From NCBI RefSeq assembly GCF_002018875.1, contig NZ_MVOL01000001.1:702222-766221 (forward strand): a DNA stretch of 64,000 nucleotides, read 5' to 3'. Shown in pieces: positions 41,097 through 49,350 of the stretch (positions are counted from its first letter, which is position 1; every line of letters begins with the position of its first letter). This DNA comes from Pseudomonas sp. MF4836 (GTDB lineage: Bacteria > Pseudomonadota > Gammaproteobacteria > Pseudomonadales > Pseudomonadaceae). Made by a program: the position numbers and the translations under genes. The notes below the pieces were generated by a model. That model was not told the origin of the DNA. It worked only from the letters and a program-made list of their open reading frames with translations, and made no database searches.

Positions 41097-42677
41097 ATGC
41101 CCCAATTGTCCGGTCACAACTTTATCGCCGGTGGCCGCAGCGCCGCTGGCTCGGTGCTGCTGCACAGCGTCGATGCCAGCACCGGCGAAGCGCTGCCGGG
41201 TGCTTTCGTCCAGGCCACCCTGGCCGAAGTCGACGCCGCGGCGAATGCCGCTGCCCAGGCCGACCAGCTCTATCGCCATTTGCCGGCCGCGCGCCGCGCC
41301 GAATTTCTTGATGCTATCGCCGCCGAGCTGGATGCCCTGGGGGACGATTTCGTGGCCCTGGTGAGCCGTGAAACTGCACTGCCGGCAGGCCGTATCCAAG
41401 GGGAAAGGGCGCGCACCAGCGGCCAGATGCGTCTGTTTGCTCAGACCCTGCGCCGGGGTGACTTTTACGCTGCGCGCATCGACCTGCCGCTGCCGGCACG
41501 CCAGCCGCTGCCCCGGGTCGACCTGCGGCAATGCCGCCTGGGTGTGGGCCCGGTGGCGGTGTTCGGTGCCAGCAACTTCCCCCTGGCGTTCTCCACCGCC
41601 GGCGGCGACACCGCTGCCGCCCTGGCCGCTGGCTGCCCGGTGGTGTTCAAGGCCCACAGCGGGCACATGGCGACCGCCGAGCGGGTGGCTGAAGCGATCG
41701 TGCGCGCCGCCGAGAAAACCGGCATGCCGGCCGGGGTGTTCAATATGATTTTCGGCTCCGGGGTCGGCGAAGTACTGGTCAAGCACCCGCTGATCCAGGC
41801 CGTGGGTTTTACCGGTTCACTCAAGGGCGGCCGCGCGCTGTGCGATATGGCTGCCGCCCGGCCGCAGCCGATCCCGGTGTTTGCCGAGATGAGCAGCATC
41901 AACCCGGTGCTGCTGCTACCCGAAGCGCTGGCGACCCGAGGCGAGCAGATTGCTGCCGAACTCGCCGCTTCGGTGGTGATGGGGGCCGGGCAGTTCTGTA
42001 CCAACCCGGGGTTGGTGATCGGTATCCGTTCGCCGCAGTTCAGCGCCTTTATCCAGCGCCTGAGCACCCTGATCGGCGAGCAGCCGGGGCAAACCATGCT
42101 CAATGCCGGGGGCTTGCGCAGTTATGTGCAGGGCTGCGACGCCTTGCGGGCGCATCCGCAGATCCGCCATCTGGCGGGCGCGGCGCAACAGGGCCAGCAA
42201 GCCCGGGCGCAGGTGTTCCAGGCCGATGTCAGCCTGCTGCTGAGCGGCGCCGAACTGCTGCAGGAAGAAGTCTTCGGCCCGGCCACGGTGCTGGTGGAAG
42301 TGGCCGACCGCACCGAGTTGCTGGCGGCCTTGCACGGCCTGCACGGGCAACTGACCGCCACCCTGATCGGCGAGCCGACCGAGCTGGGGCACGCTGGCGA
42401 ACTGGTGACGTTGCTGGAAAGAAAGGTCGGCCGGGTCCTGGTCAACGGCTACCCGACCGGGGTCGAAGTGTGTGACGCCATGGTCCACGGCGGTCCCTGG
42501 CCGGCCACCTCCGATGCCCGAGGCACCTCGGTCGGGACCCTGGCCATCGAGCGTTTCCTGCGCCCGGTGTGCTACCAGAACTTCCCGGACGCCTTGCTCC
42601 CCCAGGCTTTGCAGAACAGCAACCCGCTGCACCTGACGCGCTTGGTCAATGGGGAAAATACCAACCAGGCCGTGTAA
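41097..42677 (+). CDS. 2-oxoglutarate semialdehyde (2,5-dioxovalerate) dehydrogenase
   Basis: A 526-residue aldehyde dehydrogenase of the KGSADH type. Motifs include FGASNFPLAFSTAGGDTAAA (cofactor binding), FAEMSSINPVLLLPEAL (catalytic glutamate region) and GAGQFCTNPGL with the nucleophilic cysteine. It should oxidise 2,5-dioxopentanoate to 2-oxoglutarate with NAD(P), the last step of the pentonate-to-2-oxoglutarate route. AGGAG precedes the ATG at 41097; the longer frame upstream is not coding. A perfect operator-like dyad lies upstream. Confidence 0.88.
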   Translation: MPQLSGHNFIAGGRSAAGSVLLHSVDASTGEALPGAFVQATLAEVDAAANAAAQADQLYRHLPAARRAEFLDAIAAELDALGDDFVALVSRETALPAGRIQGERARTSGQMRLFAQTLRRGDFYAARIDLPLPARQPLPRVDLRQCRLGVGPVAVFGASNFPLAFSTAGGDTAAALAAGCPVVFKAHSGHMATAERVAEAIVRAAEKTGMPAGVFNMIFGSGVGEVLVKHPLIQAVGFTGSLKGGRALCDMAAARPQPIPVFAEMSSINPVLLLPEALATRGEQIAAELAASVVMGAGQFCTNPGLVIGIRSPQFSAFIQRLSTLIGEQPGQTMLNAGGLRSYVQGCDALRAHPQIRHLAGAAQQGQQARAQVFQADVSLLLSGAELLQEEVFGPATVLVEVADRTELLAALHGLHGQLTATLIGEPTELGHAGELVTLLERKVGRVLVNGYPTGVEVCDAMVHGGPWPATSDARGTSVGTLAIERFLRPVCYQNFPDALLPQALQNSNPLHLTRLVNGENTNQAV

Positions 42678-42687
42678 TCCGCTGCAC

Positions 42688-42712
42688 CGCCGGCTGAACG
42701 ACTCAGCCGGCG
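42688..42712 (+). terminator. Intercistronic hairpin before the MFS gene
   Basis: CGCCGGCTGA (42688-42697) and TCAGCCGGCG (42703-42712) form a perfect 10-base stem with a 5-base loop. There is no T-run. It may attenuate transcription between the dehydrogenase and MFS genes, or protect the upstream mRNA. A second small dyad, GGCATGT-CC-ACATGCC at 42737-42752, follows near the start site. Confidence 0.45.
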
Positions 42713-42766
42713 CGACCCATTCGATAAAAACAATCAGGCATGTCCACATGCCCAGGGGTTATCTCC

Positions 42767-44149
42767 ATGCAAACCATCTCCGAGCACCTGCCGGCGCAGG
42801 CGCAAGCCCGCGAACTGGATTTTGAAGACCGCACCTACCGCAAAGTCATCTGGCGCATCCTGCCGGTGCTGTTGCTGTGCTACATGGCCGCCTACCTGGA
42901 CCGGGTCAATATCGGCTTTGCCAAGCTGGACATGCTCAACGAGCTGCAATTCAGCAACACCATCTACGCCCTGGGCGCGAGCATGTTCTTCTGGGGCTAC
43001 TTCCTGTTCGAGGTGCCGAGCAACCTGTTGCTGCATCGCTTCGGCGCGCGCTTCTGGATCGCCCGGATCATGCTCAGTTGGGCGGTGATCTCCATGGCGG
43101 TGGCCTACACCGTGCCGCTGGCGGGGCTGTTCGGCATCGAATCCCACACCATGTTCTACGTGCTGCGCTTTTTGCTGGGGATCTGCGAAGCCGGCTTTTT
43201 TCCCGGGGTGATCCTGTACCTCAACTACTGGTTTCCAACCCATCGCCAAAGCCGGGTGATGTCCGGGTTCCTGATGGCGATGCCCATCAGCCTGACCCTG
43301 GGCGGCATTCTTTCCGGCTGGCTGATGAACAGCATGCAAGGGGTGCAGGGCCTGTCCGGCTGGCAGTGGATGCTGATCATCGAGGGCATTCCGTCGATCA
43401 TCATGGCGTTCGTGGTCATCGTTTGCCTGGCCGATAACATCGACAAGGCCAAGTGGCTGTCGGCGGCAGAGAAAGCCCTGCTCAAGGCCAATCTGCAAAG
43501 CGACAACCAGGGTAAGGCCACCCGCTTGAGCGAGGTGTTTTTCAACCCGCGGGTGTGGTTGCTGGTGCTGATCCTGCTGACCTTCAATACCGGCTTCTAC
43601 GGCCTGGCGTTCTGGATGCCGTCGATCATCAAGAGCACCGGCATCACCAACAGCCTGCACATCGGCTTGCTCACGGCGATTCCCTATGCCGTGGCCACGG
43701 TGGCGATGCTGCTCAATGCACGGCATTCCAACCGTACCGGCGAGCGCCGGCTGCACGCGGCGATCCCGGCTTTTATCGGCGGTGTGGGGCTGATCCTCAG
43801 TGCGTTTTTTGCCGACAATCTGCTGCTCTCGGTGTTGTTCCTGAGTGTCGCCGCCTCCGGGATCCTGAGCCTGATGCCGCTTTTCTGGACCCTGCCGGGC
43901 ACTGTGTTGTCCGGGGTCGCGGCGGCTGCCGGGATCGGCATGATTAATGCCATCGGCAACCTCTCGGGTTTTACCGGCTCGATGATCACGGCCGTGGCGG
44001 AAAACCTCACCGGCAATATCAACAACGGCACCTACGTCCTGGCCCTGTGCCTGTTTGTCAGCGGCGGGCTGATCCTGGCGATCCCCGCTGCCATGCTGGG
44101 GCGCAAGGCCAAGGCCGCTGATGCCACTGCGAAGGTGGAAGGCCGATGA
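42767..44149 (+). CDS. MFS sugar-acid transporter (ACS family)
   Basis: A 460-residue, 12-span major facilitator protein. It has the ACS signature YLDRVNIGFAKLDMLNELQF and a C-terminal half with AAAGIGMINAIGNLSGFTGS, shared with hexonate, tartrate and galactonate importers. It is within the plus-strand sugar-acid operon: its stop overlaps the SDR start by four bases (ATGA). It probably imports the aldonate that feeds both arms of the pathway. Confidence 0.87.
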   Translation: MQTISEHLPAQAQARELDFEDRTYRKVIWRILPVLLLCYMAAYLDRVNIGFAKLDMLNELQFSNTIYALGASMFFWGYFLFEVPSNLLLHRFGARFWIARIMLSWAVISMAVAYTVPLAGLFGIESHTMFYVLRFLLGICEAGFFPGVILYLNYWFPTHRQSRVMSGFLMAMPISLTLGGILSGWLMNSMQGVQGLSGWQWMLIIEGIPSIIMAFVVIVCLADNIDKAKWLSAAEKALLKANLQSDNQGKATRLSEVFFNPRVWLLVLILLTFNTGFYGLAFWMPSIIKSTGITNSLHIGLLTAIPYAVATVAMLLNARHSNRTGERRLHAAIPAFIGGVGLILSAFFADNLLLSVLFLSVAASGILSLMPLFWTLPGTVLSGVAAAAGIGMINAIGNLSGFTGSMITAVAENLTGNINNGTYVLALCLFVSGGLILAIPAAMLGRKAKAADATAKVEGR

Positions 44150-44886
44150 ACATGCGCGACAAACGGGTGCTGGTGACGGCGGCCGGGCAGGGCATAGGCC
44201 GGGCCAGCGCCTTGGCCTTTGCCGAGGCAGGCGCCGAAGTGTTTGCCAGCGACATCGATATCGACAGCCTGCACGGCATCGACGGCGTGACCCCGCTGCT
44301 GCTGGATGTGACCTCAAGCAGCGCCATCGCTGACGCCTGCCAGCGTATCGGTGGCCTGGACGTGCTGTTCAATTGCGCAGGTTATGTGCACAGCGGCAGC
44401 ATCCTTGAGTGCGACGAAGCGGCCTGGGCGCGCTCGATGGAGATCAATGCCAGCGCCATGTACCGGGTGATTCGCGCCTTTTTGCCGGGCATGCTGGAGC
44501 GCGGCGGCGGTTCGATCATCAACATGGCGTCGGTGGTGTCCAGCGTCAAAGGCGTGCCCAACCGTTTTGCCTACACCGCGAGCAAGGCCGCGGTGATCGG
44601 CCTGACCAAGGCTGTGGCCGCCGACTTTATCGGCCAGGGCATCCGCTGCAACGCCATCTGCCCGGGCACCGTGGAGTCGCCATCGCTGCGTCAGCGGATT
44701 GCCGAACAGGCCGCGCAGCAGGGCGTCAGCGAGGCCCAGGTGTATCAGCAGTTCCTGGATCGCCAGCCCATGGGCCGGATCGGCTCTGCCGGCGAAATCG
44801 CCCAGTTGGCGCTGTACCTGGGCAGCGATGCATCGGCCTACACCACCGGTGGCGTGCACGTGATCGATGGCGGCATGAGCATCTGA
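44146..44886 (+). CDS. SDR dehydrogenase, 2-keto-3-deoxy-L-fuconate dehydrogenase-like
   Basis: A 246-residue classical SDR with TAAGQGIG (cofactor loop), NCAG, and YTASK (catalytic Tyr and Lys), ending TTGGVHVIDGGMSI. It resembles the 2-keto-3-deoxy-L-fuconate 4-dehydrogenase / BDH2-like group, which oxidises the 4-hydroxyl of 2-keto-3-deoxy acids to 2,4-diketo acids. The ATGA overlap with the MFS gene and the FAH hydrolase 40 bases downstream support this. Relatives accept both C5 and C6 substrates. Confidence 0.82.
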   Translation: MNMRDKRVLVTAAGQGIGRASALAFAEAGAEVFASDIDIDSLHGIDGVTPLLLDVTSSSAIADACQRIGGLDVLFNCAGYVHSGSILECDEAAWARSMEINASAMYRVIRAFLPGMLERGGGSIINMASVVSSVKGVPNRFAYTASKAAVIGLTKAVAADFIGQGIRCNAICPGTVESPSLRQRIAEQAAQQGVSEAQVYQQFLDRQPMGRIGSAGEIAQLALYLGSDASAYTTGGVHVIDGGMSI

Positions 44887-44926
44887 GCCTGGGCTTACCC
44901 CTTTTAGAAAAAAGCAGGAGTAGCAC

Positions 44927-45775
44927 ATGAAATTATTGCGTTATGGCGAAAAGGGCTCGGAGAAACCGGGACTGCTGGATGCCAACAACCAGATCCGCGA
45001 CCTCTCGGCCCATGTCACCGATATTGCAGGCGAGGCCTTGAGCCCGCAGCGCCTGGCCGCCCTGGCCGCGCTCGACCCCAACAGCCTGCCGCTGGTGGCC
45101 GGGCAGCCACGGATCGGCGCTTGCGTCGGCCAGGTCGGCAAGTTTATCTGCATCGGCCTGAACTACGCCGATCATGCTGCCGAGTCGAACATGGAGGTAC
45201 CCAAGGAACCGGTGATCTTCAACAAGTGGACCAGCGCCATCTGCGGCCCCAACGACGATGTGCAGATCCCTCGGGGTTCGCGCAAGACCGACTGGGAAGT
45301 GGAAATGGGCGTGATCATCGGCACCGGTGGGCGCAACATCGACGAAGCCAACGCCATGCAGCACGTGGCCGGCTACTGCGTGATCAACGATGTGTCCGAG
45401 CGCGAATGGCAGCTCGAACGCGGTGGCACCTGGGACAAGGGCAAGGGCTTCGACACCTTCGGCCCCCTCGGCCCATGGCTGGTGACCCGTGATGAAATCC
45501 CCGACCCGCACGTCCTGGACCTGTGGCTGGAGGTCGATGGCCAGCGCTACCAGAGCGGCAATACCCGGACCCTGATCTTCAGCGTGCCGCAGTTGATCGC
45601 CTACCTCAGCCGCTGCATGAGCCTGCAACCCGGTGATGTGATTTCCACCGGCACCCCGCCCGGAGTCGGCCTGGGCATCAAGCCGCAACCGGTGTACCTG
45701 CGCCCGGGCCAGACCATGCGCCTGGGCATCAGCGGCCTGGGCGAACAGCGCCAGCTCACGGTACAGGCGGACTGA
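44927..45775 (+). CDS. FAH-family 2,4-diketo-3-deoxy-sugar-acid hydrolase
   Basis: A 282-residue fumarylacetoacetate hydrolase-fold protein of the hydrolase branch: FICIGLNYADHAAES, EPVIFNKWTSAI, WEVEMGVIIG (metal carboxylates), GYCVINDVSERE and GDVISTGTPPGVG. Such enzymes split 2,4-diketo-3-deoxy-L-fuconate into pyruvate and lactate, or the C5 analogue into pyruvate and glycolate. GCAGGAGTAGCAC precedes the ATG. It is the last gene of the plus-strand operon and completes the cleavage arm of the pathway. Confidence 0.86.
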   Translation: MKLLRYGEKGSEKPGLLDANNQIRDLSAHVTDIAGEALSPQRLAALAALDPNSLPLVAGQPRIGACVGQVGKFICIGLNYADHAAESNMEVPKEPVIFNKWTSAICGPNDDVQIPRGSRKTDWEVEMGVIIGTGGRNIDEANAMQHVAGYCVINDVSEREWQLERGGTWDKGKGFDTFGPLGPWLVTRDEIPDPHVLDLWLEVDGQRYQSGNTRTLIFSVPQLIAYLSRCMSLQPGDVISTGTPPGVGLGIKPQPVYLRPGQTMRLGISGLGEQRQLTVQAD

Positions 45776-45859
45776 TTGCGCGGCCTGTTTCAATAGGCCT
45801 GGCTCCGGCCTCGCAGCCCCGGTACATTGGCGCCCATTGTCGAACCGGGGGGAGAGGCT

Positions 45860-46648
45860 ATGGCGCCTGACGGCGAGTTGCGGCTGTTTGCCGTGCCGAT
45901 GTGCGGCGGGCTGGTGTATGCCGGCGCCAAGGCGTTGGTCCTGGGACCGAGCGCTGCGGCGCTGTTCTCGGGGTTTTTGTTTGGCAGCGTGATTGCCATT
46001 GTCCTGGGGCTCCCCTTGCTGCTGTGGGGGGATCGGCGCTGCCCAGGCTCCAGACTGCGGCACCTGCTCAGCGCGCTGCTCCAGAGCCTGGCGGCCAACC
46101 TGCTGCTGGGCCTGCCCTTGGGCACACTTTTGTGGTCGACGCTGGCGGGCGGCCTGGCCCTGGGGCTGTTGTCCAGCCTGGTGCTGTTGGGCATCGAACG
46201 CTTGCCCAGCCGAACCCCAGCGCATAGGCGCAGCCCCGGTTCAATCATCGCCGTGCCGCTGTCGGGCGGGCTGACACTGGGCCTGGCGGCGACCCTGTTC
46301 ATGGAGCACAGCCTGGGGGCTTTCTGCCTGTTCTTCCTGATTGGCGGGCTGCTGGGCATGCTGGTGTGCTGGCCGGTCCTGTGGCTGGTGGAACGTTGCC
46401 TGAACACGTCCTGGCGTTACCTGGTCGGCGGGGTTATCAGCAGTGGCCTGATCTGGCTGATGTCCGCGCTGCCCCATTTTCTCGACTATGCCCGGGCCTC
46501 CGTGTCTGCCGACTATCCCTGGCCATCACGATTTGGCCAGGGGGCGTTGCTGTTCCTGGCCCTGGGTCTGGTGGCAGGCGGCCTGTGCACCGCGCTCAAT
46601 GCGCTGTTCGCGCGGCTATGGCGGCGCAAGGACCTGGTGCGGCCCTAG
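45860..46648 (+). CDS. Polytopic membrane protein of unknown function
   Basis: A 262-residue inner-membrane protein with about seven or eight hydrophobic segments, for example LLLGLPLGTLLWSTLAGGLALGLL and FLIGGLLGMLVCWPVLWLVE, and no recognised family motif. The ATG at 45860 is preceded by GGGGGGAGAGG at good spacing; the upstream ATG 11 codons earlier is less likely. It lies after the sugar-acid operon but is probably transcribed on its own. Confidence 0.7.
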   Translation: MAPDGELRLFAVPMCGGLVYAGAKALVLGPSAAALFSGFLFGSVIAIVLGLPLLLWGDRRCPGSRLRHLLSALLQSLAANLLLGLPLGTLLWSTLAGGLALGLLSSLVLLGIERLPSRTPAHRRSPGSIIAVPLSGGLTLGLAATLFMEHSLGAFCLFFLIGGLLGMLVCWPVLWLVERCLNTSWRYLVGGVISSGLIWLMSALPHFLDYARASVSADYPWPSRFGQGALLFLALGLVAGGLCTALNALFARLWRRKDLVRP

Positions 46649-46732
46649 TCCGGGGGCCGGCTTGAGTGGCTGCGACGGCTCACGCTCTGTATCCTGCCCG
46701 ACCTTCATCGCCGTCCTGCAAGGAAGCCCCCC

Positions 46733-47434
46733 ATGTCTGTTTTTCGCTGCCGTTACGCGCTGCTGGCGTGCGTCTTGCCCCAGGTGTGCCTGGCCGGCGC
46801 GGCGTCGATCGATCCCCGGGCAGAAAGCCTCTACCAACAAGCTGTGCCTTATCTGCAACAGGCCAACAGCAAGCTGGAAGTGGTGCCTGCCGACATGCCC
46901 ACCGCGAGTGCCGAGGACAAGCAGCAAGGCATGCTGCTGATCGACCAGGCCGGCGCCTTGATGCGGCCGGCCATGGGTCTGCTGGAACAGGCCGCTGCGC
47001 TGCAACACCCGGTGGCCGAATATCGCCTGGCGCTGATCTACGTGATGCTTTATCCAAGCGAGGAGGTGAAGGCCAAGGCCTGCCCCTTGCTTGAGCACAG
47101 CCTGACCCAGGGGTTTGCGCCGGCGGCGCTGGAAATTTCATCCTGGTGCCTGCCATTCACCGACACCCCGCAGTACCAGGCAGCGTTGCATGCCGTGGAA
47201 GATGCCATGCCGAGTTACGCGCAGTACTTCCCACAGCCGGTGGTCAGGCTTGAGTGCCGCCGCGAGCAACCCCAGGGCCTGGCGATGCAGTGGGGCAGCA
47301 GCCGCGACTATCAGGCGGAAATCTACCGCCTGCTAGGGGACAGCAACCGCGCGCAACGCCAGGCGTTTTATCAGAAGGCGCTGGACATCAACGATTGCTA
47401 CAAAGCCAAGCGGCGCATGGCCATTGCTCAATAG
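46733..47434 (+). CDS. Secreted Sel1/TPR-like protein of unknown function
   Basis: A 233-residue exported protein (signal peptide ending CLAGAA) made of helical pairs, such as ESLYQQAVPYLQQANSK, LLEQAAALQHPVAEYRLALI and CPLLEHSLTQGFAPAALEIS, which look like Sel1/TPR-type repeats. It has several cysteines that could pair in the periplasm. AAGGAAG precedes the ATG. Its stop is 11 bases from the convergent HD-GNAT stop. No function is assigned. Confidence 0.68.
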   Translation: MSVFRCRYALLACVLPQVCLAGAASIDPRAESLYQQAVPYLQQANSKLEVVPADMPTASAEDKQQGMLLIDQAGALMRPAMGLLEQAAALQHPVAEYRLALIYVMLYPSEEVKAKACPLLEHSLTQGFAPAALEISSWCLPFTDTPQYQAALHAVEDAMPSYAQYFPQPVVRLECRREQPQGLAMQWGSSRDYQAEIYRLLGDSNRAQRQAFYQKALDINDCYKAKRRMAIAQ

Positions 47435-47444
47435 GCAGTTGCAC

Positions 47445-48512
47445 CTATTCGGTCGCGGCAAATGCCGGGTGGTACTGCACACGCCCGACCGGCAGCGGGC
47501 CGCCGAAGGCCAGCGTCTGGAAGCATTCTGGCAGTACACCGGGCAGCTCGAGGCCCGGATGGGCCCGGAACCCGAAGCGCCCGTAGAACCCCGGGTCGCC
47601 CAGCACTACGCAGCCCGCAGCGCCGAGGCACTGCAACCGGGCCAGGGCCGCCTGCATCAAGCGTGAACCGATGCCTTGCTCCTGTCGATCGGGACGGACG
47701 GAGATCGGTCCCAGGCCATACCAGCCAGCGGCACCAGAGGAAAGGGTCACCGGTGAAACGGCCACGTGACCGATGATTCTGTCGTTGTCCAGGGCCACCA
47801 GGGAGACGCTCAGTTGCTCGGCGCGGCGCAGTGCCGCGACGATGAATGGCTCGCTGTGGCTTGAGTGTTCTTCGTTGCAAAAGGCCGCTTCGATCAGTTG
47901 GGTGATAGTTTCGATGTCCGCGGCCTGCTCATCGCGCAGGCTGATAGTCCTATGGATATGTGCGTTTGTGTCCTGGTCGATCAGTGTGCGCAACGTTTTG
48001 AACAATGGATCGGCGTCGGTGTAGCGCTTGCCGTAGGTCAGGTTGAACGGGTAGTCGAAATCCGCCGGGTTGAGCCCCTGATTGTGTTGCAGGAGCGTCT
48101 CCAGCTTGTCCAGCGCCTTGACGGCCTTGGCCTCGGGCGACAGGGCGTTTTCGTAGTCATCCCAGAGCGCGAGAATTTCCTCACTCAACCCCGGATCCAG
48201 GCTGCGGGTCAGGAGCATGAGGTCACTTCTTTCCTGCTGGCTCTTGTTGGGAAATGCATGCTGGCTGACGGCCGGGATGTCGCCGTTGATGGCTTCTCCG
48301 ACATCATGAATGACGCACAGCTTGAGCAGTTTCAGCAGGTCGAGGCCGCTCAGTTCATCGGCGAAGGTGATCGCCATAAGGCATAGGCGCCAGCTATGTT
48401 CGGCCGTGCTTTCGGGGCGCCCGCACGAGGTATGGGCGCTTCTGAGCACGTCCTTGAGCTTTTCCGCCTCGCGCAGGAAGTCGAGTCGCCCTTTGAGTTT
48501 TTCAATATTCAT
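47445..48512 (-). CDS. HD-domain phosphohydrolase fused to a GNAT acetyltransferase
   Basis: A 355-residue two-domain protein. The N-terminal part (about 1-185) is a YfbR/YGK1-like HD phosphohydrolase: ESTAEHSWRLCLMAITFADE supplies the first His, CVIHDVGEAINGDIP the HD pair, and KALDKLETLLQHN the last Asp. The C-terminal part (about 193-355) is a GNAT N-acetyltransferase of the YhbS type (SVRPDRQEQGIGSRLMQAALA as the acetyl-CoA loop). HD relatives remove phosphate from deoxynucleotide monophosphates. The start at 48512 has GGGGCGA upstream. The frame between the domains is continuous, so it is a real fusion. Confidence 0.82.
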   Translation of the reverse strand: MNIEKLKGRLDFLREAEKLKDVLRSAHTSCGRPESTAEHSWRLCLMAITFADELSGLDLLKLLKLCVIHDVGEAINGDIPAVSQHAFPNKSQQERSDLMLLTRSLDPGLSEEILALWDDYENALSPEAKAVKALDKLETLLQHNQGLNPADFDYPFNLTYGKRYTDADPLFKTLRTLIDQDTNAHIHRTISLRDEQAADIETITQLIEAAFCNEEHSSHSEPFIVAALRRAEQLSVSLVALDNDRIIGHVAVSPVTLSSGAAGWYGLGPISVRPDRQEQGIGSRLMQAALARLQCLGAAGCVVLGDPGFYGRFGFRAHPGLELPGVLPECFQTLAFGGPLPVGRVQYHPAFAATE

Positions 48513-48636
48513 CCATTCGCCCCAGTCGATCGACCCGCTGCATGCCTGGCGGCACCGTTTCAGGTCAGCGCCCAGACTAGGACCGGTGCCAACCAGTGTC
48601 CACGCATAAAGTATGCGCGCGCGGGAGGGGGCGGGC

Positions 48637-49194
48637 TTAGAGGGTCTCAACCAGGCGCGCGGCGCTGCCATCGGAAAGGGGGATGCGGGTCCAGCGACAG
48701 AGGCTGTGGCAGATGGGCACCAGCGTCGAGCCGTTGGCCCCGGTGATGAATTCCACGGACGGTGGCGCGTGGGTTTCACGCCAGCCGGTCTGATCCAGCG
48801 CGGACTCCGCGGCATGAATCTCCTGCGTGGCAAACCCCCACAGCGAATGCCCCAGAAGTTCGTTGAGCGGACGGGCGAACTGCTCCGCACGCGGGGCGGA
48901 GCAGGCCAGCAGCCGGTGGGTCAGGTCACAAATCAGATGAACCGGCCGTGGGCTTTCCCGCACCAGCCTGGCCAGGGCCTGGTCGGCGGCGGCATCCAGG
49001 CGCGCGGCCAGCAGTTGCTCAAGCAGTTGGCGGGCTGTGGGTTCCATGGCCTGCACGCCGCTCTCCCAGCGGGAAATGGTCGACTGAGTGACCTTGAACA
49101 ACTCGGCGGCGTGGGCCTGTTTCACCCGGTGCAGCAGGCGCCATCGCCTCAGGGCAACGCCCGGCAAGACGGGTTTGAGCAATAGGTCGGACAT
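48637..49194 (-). CDS. XRE-family regulator with PAS-like C-terminal domain
   Basis: A 185-residue protein. The N-terminal HTH is at about residues 16-47 (WRLLHRVKQAHAAELFKVTQ, STISRWESG). A C-terminal region resembling a PAS-type sensor follows (RPVHLICDLTHRLLACSA, LGHSLWGFATQEI). It is likely to be a transcription factor sensing a small molecule or redox state. The ATG at 49194 lacks a good ribosome site. It lies downstream of the bacteriophytochrome gene, 156 bases away on the same strand, so a link to light signalling is possible but unproven. Confidence 0.72.
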   Translation of the reverse strand: MSDLLLKPVLPGVALRRWRLLHRVKQAHAAELFKVTQSTISRWESGVQAMEPTARQLLEQLLAARLDAAADQALARLVRESPRPVHLICDLTHRLLACSAPRAEQFARPLNELLGHSLWGFATQEIHAAESALDQTGWRETHAPPSVEFITGANGSTLVPICHSLCRWTRIPLSDGSAARLVETL

Positions 49195-49350
49195 TCGGGG
49201 TACCAGAAAAAAGGCGGGCGCCAGCGTGAGCGACGCGGCAGTTTGATCACGCCCGGGGCCAACTGCAAATTCGCAGGATCGGTGGCGATGCCGGAAAGTG
49301 GCCCCAGGGCGCCGCCGAGTCAGGGCACCCGACGACGTGACTGACATTGA

